Source: Alisma plantago-aquatica (Eukaryota > Streptophyta > Magnoliopsida > Alismatales > Alismataceae). Taken from it: DNA of 64,000 nt. Positions 52,788-63,230 of this stretch are shown piece by piece. How positions within the stretch are numbered: position 1 is the first letter of the stretch; every line of letters starts with the position of its first letter. The position numbers were made by a program, and so were the translations under genes. The stretch is taken from the NCBI GenBank assembly GCA_963693085.1, contig OY856411.1, positions 1,351,865,550 to 1,351,929,549 on the forward strand, written 5' to 3'. The notes below the pieces were generated by a model, which was not told where the DNA came from, ran no database searches, and was given only the letters and a program-made list of their open reading frames with translations.

Positions 52788-54231
52788 GAATTTGATTTGG
52801 AAATAAAAGATAAAAGTGGGGTAGAAAATGTCATTGCAGATCACTTAAGTCACATCGAGCCTCAGGATGATGACAATATACCTATTCGAGACTCTTTACC
52901 CGATGACCAACTCATGAATGTCACTATCGGATTTCCTTGGTATGCCAATATAGTAAACTACATGGCTACAGGAATTATCTACCCTTCTGCTTCTTACCAC
53001 GATAGAAAGAAATTTCTTCATGATGCCAAGCAGTATTTTTGGGATGAACCATACCTTTTTTGCTTGTGTGCAGACAGACTATTCCATCATTGCCTACCAG
53101 AAGAAGAAATTATCCCAGTTCTAGAACATTGTCATTCTAGCCCCACTAGGGGGCATATGAGTTCAAAGAAGACCGCCCTCAAAGTTCTACAATCAGGTTT
53201 CTTTTGGACAATGATAGCAAGGGACGCCCATGATTTTGTACGATCCTACAATAAATGTCAGCTTTCCAGTGGTATATCTAAACGGAATGAAATGCATCTT
53301 ACTCTATGGCAAGAAATTGAAATTTTTAATGTATGGGGAGTAGATTACATGGGCCCATTTCCCCCATCTTATGGATTCTCCTATATACTGGTCATTGTAG
53401 ATTATGTTTTAAAATGGGTAGAGGACATACCCACTATTTCTTGCGACTCCAAACCAGCTATCAAGATGTTTAATGATATTATCTTCCCCAGATTTGGAGT
53501 CCCTCAAACAATCATATCTGATGGAGGATCTCATTTCTTAGAATGAAGTTTCAAAGCTCTCCTAAGAAAATATGGAGTTAAACATAAGGTCGTCACACCT
53601 TACCATCCACAGACAAGTAGCCAAGTTGAAGTTTCAAATAGACAGCTAAAAGCCATTTTAGAAAAGATGGTCAATAGACATTGCACAGATTGGTCTACCA
53701 AGCTCCCTGATGCTCTTTGGGCATACCACACTGCTTACAAAACACCAATAGGAATGAATCCATTTTTTTTGGTATATGGGAAGTCATGTCATCTTCCAGT
53801 TGAACTGGAACATAAAGATTGTGGGCCATCAAACAATTGAATTTTGACTTTAAAAGCATTGGCGAGTATAGACAACTGCAATTACAAGAACTTGAGGAAC
53901 TACAGATGACTGCCTACCAAAGTGCCAGGATCTACAAGGAATCTCCAGACTTAACATGTTCCTCGGAAAACTTCACACAAAGTGGTCTGGGCCATTCACC
54001 ATCAAGCACATCTACCCAACCAGAGCAATCATCATTATTGATGATAATGGAGGATAGAGAACTGGTAATGGCCATAGATTGAAGAAATACTATACCCCAA
54101 CTGACAAAAGTCCAAGACAAACTATTGAGATTCATGATCCTACTACATCAATCTAACCAAGTCAGAACTTCAACGAGCCAGCAACGTAAAACCAAGGCAC
54201 TACTTGGGAGGCAACCCAAGAACTGAGTATC
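52788..54231 (+). pseudogene. Athila-like integrase and C-terminal tail, broken
   Basis: The frame from 52797 (EIKDKSGVENVIADHLSHIEP) leads into an HHCC finger (HCHSSPTRGHMSSKKTALK...NKCQ), whose first Cys appears replaced (RSYNKC). The core has DYMGPF (Asp at 53343), SDGGSHF (Asp at 53520) and, after a [15 protein letters not shown] (Glu at 53628), giving D-35-E spacing. [22 protein letters not shown] follows, then a frameshift near 53818 and a tail of stops. The TGA inside the core fits CGA-to-TGA. Integrase would insert the cDNA in the nucleus; this copy cannot. Confidence 0.88.
54203..54220 (+). other. Perfect hairpin after Athila pol
   Basis: CTTGGGAGGCAACCCAAG has a 6-bp stem and 6-base loop. 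A GGGAGGCAACCC hairpin at the end of pol is, as I recall, common in Athila elements, so it may be a conserved RNA signal. Confidence 0.6.
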
Positions 54232-54347
54232 ACCTTTTATTTTATTTTACTTAGTTTTGATAAGTTTCTAATTTCTTATTGACCTATCATAACATCCAAA
54301 ACAAACATAAAAATATAAAACCCAAAAACCTTTTTAATCCTATACTA

Positions 54348-54520
54348 ATAGTTTTGAAACCATTTGGATCCACACAGTCTCAAAACCGTTTGGCTCCACA
54401 CGGTCTCAAAACCGTTTGGATCCATACGGTCTCGAAACCATTTGGATCCATACGGTCTTGAAACCGTTTGGCTCCACACGGTCTCAAAACCGTTTGAAAT
54501 CCAAACGGTCTCAAAATTGT
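54348..54520. repeat. AACGG dyad array 1 upstream of the Athila second gene
   Basis: Units of ACGGTCTCAAAACCGTTTGG with spacers of GCTCCAC or ATCCA repeat about seven times. A CT-rich stretch (54545-54600) follows, with TTTATAAC near 54533 and TTATAAAATCC near 54660. Confidence 0.9.
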
Positions 54521-54658
54521 TCGCCCTTGAGAATTTATAACATCGCCCCTCTTTCCTCTGGTTTCTCAAATTTTCTCTCTCACACAAAAGTCCTATTCCA
54601 TTCCCTCAGGTTTCTGCTCCCGCGCGACCCGCTCACACCCCCCTCCCTCGTTGTTCCA

Positions 54659-54667
54659 TTATAAAAT
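54659..54667 (+). promoter_or_regulatory. Possible internal TATA box for the Athila second gene
   Basis: ATTATAAAATCC follows dyad array 1 and CT-rich DNA, the same order as array then TATA in the LTR. Another weak candidate is TTTATAAC at about 54533. The ORF start is at 55329. This is inference only. Confidence 0.3.
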
Positions 54668-54964
54668 CCACTTCTGTCATCTCTGTGTGCATCCAAGTTT
54701 GCCTTCACCCGCTCCGTCGTCCTTTCCGACGATACCACCACCGCGACATGTCTGCCGTCTTCATCATTTACTACCAATGTAGAATGCTGCTACGACAACC
54801 GCCATCTACACTAACGCTGACGCTATTTTGACCGCTTCTACCACGAATGAAGTTCCCAATTTCCTCTGACGCTATCACCGCTATCAACATCTTCATCGAT
54901 GGTGTCGTTTTCGTTGTTTTTGCCATCTTTTCGCTGCTCGTCGTCCCCTCCATTTCATCTTCCT

Positions 54965-55236
54965 AGTGGTTTTGACCCAAATGGTCTTGAAACCATTTGG
55001 ACCCAAATGGTCGTAAAACCGTTTGGAGCCAAACGGTCTTGAAACCGTTTGGAGCCAAACGGTCATAAAACCGTTTGGAGCCAAACGGTCTTGAAACCAT
55101 TTGGACCCAAACGGTCGTAAAACCGTTTGGAACGAAAATCGTTTAGACCCAAATGGTAGTGAAACCGTTTGAGAGAAATCGTTTGGATACAAATGGTCTT
55201 GATATCGTTTGGACCCAAACGGTCTTGGAAAACACA
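54965..55236. repeat. AACGG dyad array 2 upstream of the Athila second gene
   Basis: About ten tandem units of roughly 23 bp (CCAAACGGTCTTGAAACCG then TTTGGA) end 90 bases before the ATG at 55329. Confidence 0.92.
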
Positions 55237-55328
55237 ATTTCACCCTTAAAATGATTTCATCCCTAAATATATTGCAATTCTTTCAACATTTTTTTCCTCT
55301 TTAACATATATAATCTTCTGATTACAAA

Positions 55329-56076
55329 ATGGCCTCACCTACAAAAGAAGCCACAAGAACTGCTGATGCTCCCTTCTGGACAAGGGAGCAACTACTGGAG
55401 GACTGCACAAAGTTCCAGCAAATCATGGACACCTAGAAAAGACCGGAAGGGTCCCACCAAAGGTTGACTTGATCAAGGTCATGCACAACCTTGAGAGAGT
55501 CAACATGTGCCTAACCGAGGACCCTGTTGAAGAAGTGGAAGAAATTTCCTCTAGTGATGAAGGTTCAGAGTATGTACCAAACTCCAAGGATGAATCCCCA
55601 GTCCCAAAGTCCAAAGGCAAGAGGAAGACTGAATAAACCGCCAAGGGACAACCATCAAAGAAAAGGGCAAGGAAGCAAGTCCGGCCCTCTATCGCAAGGG
55701 AACAAATCTTGGCAGGACACGCCATCCCTGCTATTGCAAACCCTGCCACCACCACCACCGCAGAACCTGCACCAGCTGACCTATACATCCAACACCTCCC
55801 AGTTGGTGACAAGGTGCTGAGACTGACAAAGTACGCCTGCCCCAACATACTGTAGAAGATGGGGATTTATGATAGAGTCCTCACCCTGCTCGACAGTGCA
55901 AACCTCTCAAAACTCTACTTTGTTGTAGAGAATTCTCATTTCGAACCCACGATAGAGTTCTTCACACACCTCAATAAAGAAATTGTGGATGCAAAGGACA
56001 AATGGAAAGACAGAGGTGACTGCAGGCTGGTAACCTCACTTTTTGGTAACAAGGTTGTCTTGAATGAGAACCCACT
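55329..56076 (+). pseudogene. Athila second gene, 5' part (N-terminal domain), interrupted
   Basis: The ATG at 55329 opens MASPTKEATRTADAPFWTREQLLED and meets a stop near 55434. Pieces in nearby frames continue with an acidic stretch (EEVEEISSSDEGSEYV), a basic nuclear-signal-like KKRARK and, from 55859, MGIYDRVLTLLDSANLSKLYFVVENSHFEPTIEFFTHLNKEIVDAKDKWKD. The last segment resembles the plant transposon-associated domain often found in repeat-derived proteins, though I hold this loosely. Stops at 55634 and 55853 fit CAA/CAG-to-stop changes. At 56077 a TR-GAG-type LTR cuts the frame; the remainder resumes near 61167. In Athila elements an envelope-like ORF often sits in this position. Confidence 0.6.
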
Positions 56077-56844
56077 TGTGGAATTCAACTTATAAAAACA
56101 TAATTTACTTAATAGGAAGCGATTATAACAATGAATTACTGAAAATCACTAAAAATTTAAACTTTTTGCAAATAGATCCATACACAAGAAAACTCTTTTA
56201 TCAAGAACCAATGTATTTCATTTACATCCTGGTTCATGAGTACATATTCTGTATCATTCCTTCTTCAGGATTACAAGCATCAAGCCAAAATCTCAAATTG
56301 ATTTATTAAAACACTAGTTACTCACTCCAAGGACCTGAGAGTACAGAGACAACACATAGGACTTCTATCTACAAGACACGACAAACAGTACACTCAACCT
56401 GAGCTGTCACTGCTGCTGCTGATGTTCCTTTTCTGTAAGATATTCTCAGTCTCCTCTGTGCTTGTCCACCTAAAAAATGTTGGATCCCACGGGGGTGAGA
56501 CAATTGTAATTGCCCCAACGAGAGATATAACTCTCCGCCAAAAACATTATTATTGCAGTTTAATGATATAAAGTTGGGCAGAGGATAAGCAGTTTAAAGC
56601 ATTCTCATCTTGAAGCATTGTAACTATTTAGATAGAACAATAAATCAACTATTCTCTTAATAAGGAATAGGAAGAACATGTATATCATTTATCCATCATA
56701 TTATACCATCATGTCAAACTTCTCTTGTGACACTTATTATCTTGATATGTTACCCATGAGACATTCTTATTTCAATCTATTGGCCTTAGCCACTCTGCTA
56801 AATAGATATGGGATTATATCTACCTTGTACTCATATATCATTAA

Positions 56845-57480
56845 TACAGGCACTGAGTTATTATCAATCCTATGTCATCATTACAGGCATTGGGTTATTA
56901 CCAATCCTATGTCATCATTATAGGCATTGGGATATTACCAATCCTATATCATCATTACAGGCATTGAGACTTTGCCAGGTATTGGACTCTTCCAAACCTA
57001 ATTACACTGCCAGGCATTGGACACTACCAATCCTGATTTCACAGCCAGGTATTGGACTCTAACCAATCCTGATTACACAACCAAGCATTGGACTCTAACC
57101 AATCCTGATTACACAGCCAGGCATTGGACTCTAACCAATCCTAATTACACAACCAGGCATTGGACTCTAACCAATCCTGATTACACAGCCAGACATTGGA
57201 CTCTAACCAAGCCTGATTACACAGCCAGGCATTGGACTTTAACCAACCCTGATTACAGGCATTACACCTCTGCCATGTATTGGACTTTAACCAATCCTTA
57301 TTACAGGCATTACACCTTTGCCAAGTATTGGACTTTAACCAATCCTGATTACACAGCCAGGTATTGACTCTAACCAATCCTGATTTCACAGCCAGGCATT
57401 GGACTTTAACCAACCCTAATTACAGGCATTATACCTCTTCCAAGTATTAGATTTTAACCAAACCTGATTACACAAATCAT
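56845..57480. repeat. ATTGG/CCAAT dyad minisatellite in the diverged LTR
   Basis: Roughly 35-37 bp monomers of CAGGCATTGGACTCTAACC then AATCCTGATTACACAGC recur. Every unit has ATTGG...CCAAT arms. ORFs 57017-57413 are by-products. Confidence 0.93.
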
Positions 57481-58609
57481 GGGATATAAATTCCTTTAAC
57501 TCATCATTAATCATCACATCCTTCTCTAGGCTTTGAACCCTGAGGTTAGCCTTCATAGCTGTTCACATTCTTTATTAAATACAATTGTTCTTTTTATTAG
57601 GTTTATTATTATAATTTCTTACAGTAAACTTTTATAATCATCTTGGTGCCTCTTACTATGCCACAATTGTTCTCATGGCTCATAAGGCCCATGAAGCATC
57701 TTGTCACCTCTCACTAGGCAACATCTAACCATAAGGCTCACAAGGCCATTAAACATCTTGTCACCTCTCACTAGGCAACAACTAATCATATGGCTCACAA
57801 GGCCATTACACATCTTTTCACATCTCACTAGGCAACAATAACATATTACCTCATGTAAAACAATAGTAACAGCACTATTCCCTCAATAGGGTTAAAGCTT
57901 ACTATTCACATTACATTAGGGTTTCTCATGTCCCATTACCCAATTTAGGGTTAGGGTTTTCCCATCTCACATTGATTAAGATTTCATATTTATCAAATCA
58001 ACCCTAATATATTTCTCCACACCTCCAGGAGCATCCACTCTCATCTGGAGTATTCAGTCATGTTTATTACTCTTAACACTTATCATTAAATGATTATCAA
58101 TACAAGGTATGAGTTCATTTCTCATCCTCATCATGGTATGATTACATCATACTCATTAGTTTGGTGTAACCCCATTCTCAAGGTATATTAGTCTATACTT
58201 ATCAAAGTATATTAAACTCATTACATTTCATTGTAACAATTTACATAACACACTTCATGTGTTTCTTGTCCAAGTATATTGGATTTGAGGTGCATCAAGG
58301 TATATCAACCCTGGAATGATAAGAGTGATATCTATCATATCTTGGTGTATCACTTTCCTCATCACTTCCAACTTTCTTGAGTTATAAACTTATCTTGGAA
58401 TAAGATGTTTCCCATCTTAATACTTTCATCCACTAACCTATCACTCTTACCATGAAGTGCATGGGTCACACACAAGAATGTTCCAACTATCTTCAATGAT
58501 ATGGACTCATCTCAGGATAAGGCACTGCTTGCTATATGGTTACCTATAATCAATCACTTTAGGTATTTCTCTTATCAGTGTAATAATTATTATTCCATTA
58601 TTAGGATTA

Positions 58610-59170
58610 GGTCTCCCATACCATGACCCTTTATTAGGGTTTGGGTTTTCACATACCATCATACTTCATTAGGGTTAGGATTTTAGATACCATCTCCCTT
58701 CATTAGGGTTAGGATTTCACATACCATCTCCCTTCATTATGGTCAGGATTTCACATACCATCTCCCTTCATTATGATTTCACATCACATTGCCCATAATT
58801 AGGGTTTACTATTCATCCCAACTAGGGTTTCTCATGGCATCACCCTCAATTAGGGTTTCTCATGGAATCAACCTCAATTAGGGTTCTCATGGAATCACCC
58901 TCAATTAAGGCTTCTCATGGAATCAACCTCAATTAGGGTTTCTCATGGAATCACCCTCAATTAGGGTTTCTCAATTCATATAGATACATTAGGGTTGTAC
59001 ATCATATTGCCCTAGTTTAGGGTTTCTTGCACTTTACCCTAAAATTAGGGTTTCTTATTCAACTATCCATAATTAGGTTTTACTATTCATCCCAATTAGG
59101 GTTTCACTATCCATTACCATAATTGGAGTTTTACATTATGTTACCCTGAATTAGGGTTAGGGCTCATTAA
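58610..59170. repeat. TTAGGGTTT-rich stretch with 26-28 bp tandem units
   Basis: Units of CAATTAGGGTTTCTCATGG then AATCACCCT or AATCAACCT repeat at 58820-58980. Exact TTAGGGTTT (inverse AAACCCTAA) occurs about nine times. The matching stretch in the TR-GAG LTRs (about 11930-12180) has a few copies. Confidence 0.85.
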
Positions 59171-59519
59171 CCTTCTGGATTAGGATTTCATGATCTCTTT
59201 ATTAAGGATCATAACCTAATCACCACATGATTAATACTCATGTATGAATTCCTTTCTATCATCCTTTCAACTTGATTAGGTTTACATCAACCATTCAATC
59301 AAGTACATACATCTATGATTGACATACTGTAAAGAGTTATTACTTACTTAAGCTTCAAGGGTTAACTCATCTAGGGTTACCAATTACTTAGCACCTTAAA
59401 GGTACAACCCTAGTGATTATCTTTGAAATAAATCAGTAAAAACCATGGGGTCCTTTTATCTTTCATTCCCTTAGGTTTCCAATTGACTTAATTATATTGA
59501 AACATCCCAACGTTCTTGA

Positions 59520-60345
59520 CCATTGATGCTCCAAACAGTTTGAAACCGTTTAAGCAAAACAATGATGAAATCGTATGGACAATTCACACTTGAAACCACT
59601 TGGGTCTCCAAACGGTTTGAGACCGTTTTCTCTCAAACTGTCTTTAGACCATTTGATCCCAAATGGTCTTGAGAACGTTTGGACTCAAACGGTCTTAAGA
59701 CCGTTTGGTCCAAACTCTCTAAAAACCGAATGGACCAAAAAGGTCTTCCATCACTTTATCAATTCAAGATTTCAATCATTAAACCATCTATCAATTGAAC
59801 CACTAATTTATTCTTCAATTGGACCTTCAATTAGGGGTTTGAACCCAATTGAACTAGGGTTTATAATCAAGAAAACCATCAATTAGGGTTTTGAAATTGA
59901 GGAACCATCAATGGTTGACATTGTGGAACTAGTCCAATTGAAATCATTGGATCATCATCAAACCATGACATGACCTGACCTCAAACGGTCTTGAGGTCAT
60001 TTAGATGACCTCCAAATGGTCTTGTTTGGCCTCCAAACAGTTTTGAGACCGTTTGGGTGATCTACAAACGGTTTGAGACGATTTGGGTTAATCAACCCAA
60101 AGTTTTAAATCAACCAATTGAAATTTCAGCAATTAACCCGATTAGGGTTTCTAATTGGAGAATTTTCCATATATTAAATTAATCAATTGGATCCATTAGA
60201 TCATCATCCAACATGTACTAGGGTCCTGACCTCAAATGGTCAACCCATCTGGTTTGGGATCCAAACCTCCAAATGGTTTGCAAACCGTTTGGTCCCCAAA
60301 CGGTTTGGTGAAACCGATTGGACCAAGATTATGAAACCGTTTGCA
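59520..60345. repeat. AACGG dyad array in the diverged LTR
   Basis: It has scattered AACGGTCTTAAGACCGTT (near 59690), AACGGTTTGAGACCGTTTT (near 59612) and more decayed units. Some units miss one arm. ORF 59575-59886 is a by-product. Confidence 0.9.
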
Positions 60346-61166
60346 ATAGATATTTGTGGAGGTGTGTGCTTATGATGATTTCATCATCATCAAGCTACTA
60401 TCCTTCATATTTTTTTTTAATTTTCATGGTGGTTCTATCGATTTGATCAAGTGAATTTCAAGGAGAACAAATGATCAACAATTGATAAGGAATTGAATGC
60501 AATAACAATAGTAAGGGTTCAAGTTATAAAACCCGCCTCCAATTGAGCTTCAAAGATTCAACCTCCACGTCTTTAATGGTGAAAGAAACACCTTCCACTA
60601 TCCCAAGCTCGTCCTTAAGCTTTGAGTGAAAAGGAATGGCTAAATTGAAGATGGAATGGAGATAAGAAGAAATCATGCATTGATTTTCGGTTTCCACCAT
60701 GGAATCAAGGTGAAAAGAGGTCAAGAAGATTACCAGAAGGTTGGGGGTCGTCCTCTTATTGCTCCAAGATCCCTTGGTCGTCTTGAAAGCAAGAAGTGAA
60801 AGTGGATTCGAAATTACCCATCCAAGCTATGGATAAAGGAGCATATATGCATTTTATTAAAAATTCATTTAAGAGAGAGAAAGTAGGGATTATCTCCTCC
60901 ATTTATTTGCCACTTTCCCCCTTCCCTTACTTGGTTATGACTCTATCTCCTTTGCCTCTTATTCCTCTCAATTATCCATGATTTAAAGAAAAGCAAATTA
61001 AGCACCTTAACCCTTATAATAATAATATCTGAAAGTTAGTGGATAATTCTTTTTCTTTTAATAATGTGAGTGAGTTATCCACTTCCTTTAGATATTTTCG
61101 TGCCTTTGCAAGGCACATGGTCGTCCATTCTTTTGTAATATCATCCCTCACCTTTTGGTCGATTAG

Positions 61167-62006
61167 GGGGACATCAATTTGATAATAGGGGTCACCATCA
61201 ACATATCATCTCAACCAATGGTACCCCTATCTGCCATAGAACTAACGTTTCCAAATTTTGACCTTGCCGCATGCAAAAAACTTTTTGATAATGAACTCAG
61301 ACTCATCATGTCTAGGATTTATGTAGAGAAAGATGAGCTTGTCTTCATGTACGGAAATCTCCTAATAATGGCAGATACTCTCCGTGAAACTGTACAAACC
61401 AAAGGTTCTTTATCTGTGAGCTTGATGACTGCCTACCGGTTTCTTCTAGCACGGAACCTACCTACGGTTTATATGGCATCGGCATACATGAAGGACAATT
61501 TACTTGGATCCAAGAACTTCGGAACTACAGAGGACCTTATCTCGTATCTTCAAAACATGACTCCGAAGTTCATTATGTTTCCTTTTCTTCACTCTGAGCA
61601 CTGGATGCTATTGGCAACAAATTTGCATGAGGGAACTGCAATCATTTACAATAGTTCCGACAGCCAGTTTGATCCAAACCAAAGAAAATATGATGTAACA
61701 GCAAAGATGCTGATGGAGGAAGTGGCTAAGGATTGTTTTGAATGACTACACGATCTCCTGGGCAAACACACAAAGGCGTATGACAAAGAACATTTCCATC
61801 GCCCAACCTCTAGCCACATATGTCCCCAACAGATCAGAGAATCAAATGACTACGGTTTCCACATCCTCTACTGGATGTATACCATCATTGTTCTTGGAAA
61901 ATAAGTGGAGGACATGAAGGACATGGATTACCACACTTTACGTGGAAACTTCGCAGATAATCTCCTACGATCTCATGGAGCAAACAAGGGATTAACAGAA
62001 CCGTAA
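61167..62006 (+). pseudogene. Athila second gene, 3' part: Ulp1-like (C48) cysteine peptidase region, inactive
   Basis: A single frame from 61167 to the TAA at 62004-62006 is broken only by TGA at 61743 and TAA near 61902, each one C-to-T step from a sense codon. It has VPLSAIELTFPNFDLAACKK, then FMFPFLHSEHWMLLAT-like core (MFPFLHSEHWMLL), GTAIIYNSSDSQ and PQQIRESNDYGFHILYWMY. This is the His-Asp-Gln-Cys layout of Ulp1/SENP peptidases, which trim SUMO-like modifiers. His is kept (61599). The Asp position reads Asn (61650) and the Cys position reads Tyr (61851); each is a G-to-A change from the expected codon. So the fold is recognisable but the enzyme is dead. Its first half lies at 55329-56076. 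Confidence 0.65.
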
Positions 62007-62655
62007 TACCCTTGCCCATGTACTTCTCAACCTATCACTTTGACACCCTGAGGACAGAGTGAGCGATAAGTTGGGGGGGTACACTGGGCAAGGGCAAGGA
62101 ATCATGTTCAAACCCTTTTCTCTCTACTCTTTCTTTCACCTCTCTTCTTCTGTATATTTTTTCCTCTCCTTTGACATTTAGATTTTTTAGTAATTTCTTT
62201 AATAGAATAACTTTTGCATATAAAACAACATTCATTTTGGAAAAGGGTCACCCCAGGATAAGTTAGAGACAAAGCAGTCCTCAAAAGCAATTACATAATT
62301 AGCATTTAGGCATGTAATGGAGAATTAATAAATCACTTTCATACTTGATTTTTATGCTTTTTCTTCAATTCTGCACTAGACTCTCCACAGGACAACATAA
62401 TGGCCAAAACAAGCTAAACACTCTCACGAACGGGAGGGAACCATATGAAATCCAAATCAAGGAACCTCGCAAGTGGACCACCAAGTATGAGATCGAAAGA
62501 AGTGCATGCCAGGAAACTCTAGGAAATAGTTTTCTTCTTTTCAAAAAGAGGCTTGGCAGCCCAAATAAAATCCTAAATACTCAACTCCTAAGCCTGTGAG
62601 CATATGAATAAAACCCTGAGTGTTGAATAAAAACATGAGAGTTGTCCCATGCATA
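62007..62655. other. Non-coding 3' part of the Athila element
   Basis: A G-run (TAAGTTGGGGGGGTACAC, about 62068-62084) resembles the poly-G stretch often seen near the end of Athila coding and may be a secondary polypurine tract. ORF 62345-62599 (84 residues) has no recognised family. Confidence 0.4.
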
Positions 62656-62659
62656 ATGA

Positions 62660-62860
62660 CTTATACGAAGAGCCAATAAAGGTCTTGCCCGATTGGTACA
62701 TTCGACTGCCCTCACAAAGGCAGATGTGTCGCACCTAGTAGTGAGATCCTAAGGTCCCCAAGTATATGAAAAAGTTGATAAAGGACTCTCCCGGTCGGTA
62801 CATTTAGCTTCCCTCAAAAAGGTAGATGTGTCACGCCCGGTAGTGAGATCCTAAAAGTTT
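62660..62860. repeat. Two-copy tandem repeat, about 95 bp unit
   Basis: Both copies have ATAAAGG.CT..CCCG.T.GGTACATT, TCCCTCA, AAGG.AGATGTGTC and TAGTGAGATCCTAA in order, with several substitutions. Confidence 0.75.
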
Positions 62861-63221
62861 AGATAAACCCTCCCCCTCCTAAAGGGGGAGTTACACAACA
62901 ACCTTTAGCCAACCCTCATACCTATCTTAGATTTCGGTAGGAATTTCAAAGAAGTATAAAATTTCTTAGAGTCGAAGACATGCATGGAATGCGATCGAGG
63001 AAAAGGTGGTCCCAGTACGAGTTACGCGATATAGAAGAAACCTGAGATCCATGCAACTCTCGATACTTGAAAGAGTCAGTGCAAGCAGAAGCCCCGATTA
63101 AGCTCTAGGAGATCTCTGGTTTAGAATTGAAGCAAGAGTATAGAAATCTTCACTAAATCAAATAGCCTCGCCACTACGTTCCTTAGCTCTATCCATCTTG
63201 AGGACAAGCTAGACTCTAAGT

Positions 63222-63230
63222 TACAGGGGG
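63222..63230 (+). other. Athila polypurine tract
   Basis: ACAGGGGG lies directly before the 3' LTR start TGATAACC at 63231, the expected plus-strand primer. Confidence 0.75.

Larger units (their letters stand above)
56077..61166 (-). mobile_element. Diverged TR-GAG-type LTR, probably solo, nested in the Athila second gene
   Basis: It starts TGTGGAATTCAACTTATAAAAACA, the counterpart of TGTAGCATCCAACTTACAAAACAC. It follows the TR-GAG LTR order: AAAATCACTAAAAATT block, TCCTGGTTC, minisatellite (56845-57480), MALI-like non-coding stretch with GGCTCAC..GGCCATT repeats (57660-57840), TTAGGG-rich DNA, dyad array (59520-60345), TTATAAAACCCGCC (60525) and the TTGGGGGTCGTCC block (60745). The right end, roughly 61120-61166, is not clear and the last 600 bp of the LTR seem missing. 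No internal region, so it is a solo or truncated LTR. It splits the Ulp1-like gene. Confidence 0.7.

Noticed and set aside
58610..59170. Interstitial telomere array
   Set aside because: TTAGGGTTT words are separated by other sequence and are not in head-to-tail TTTAGGG repeats.
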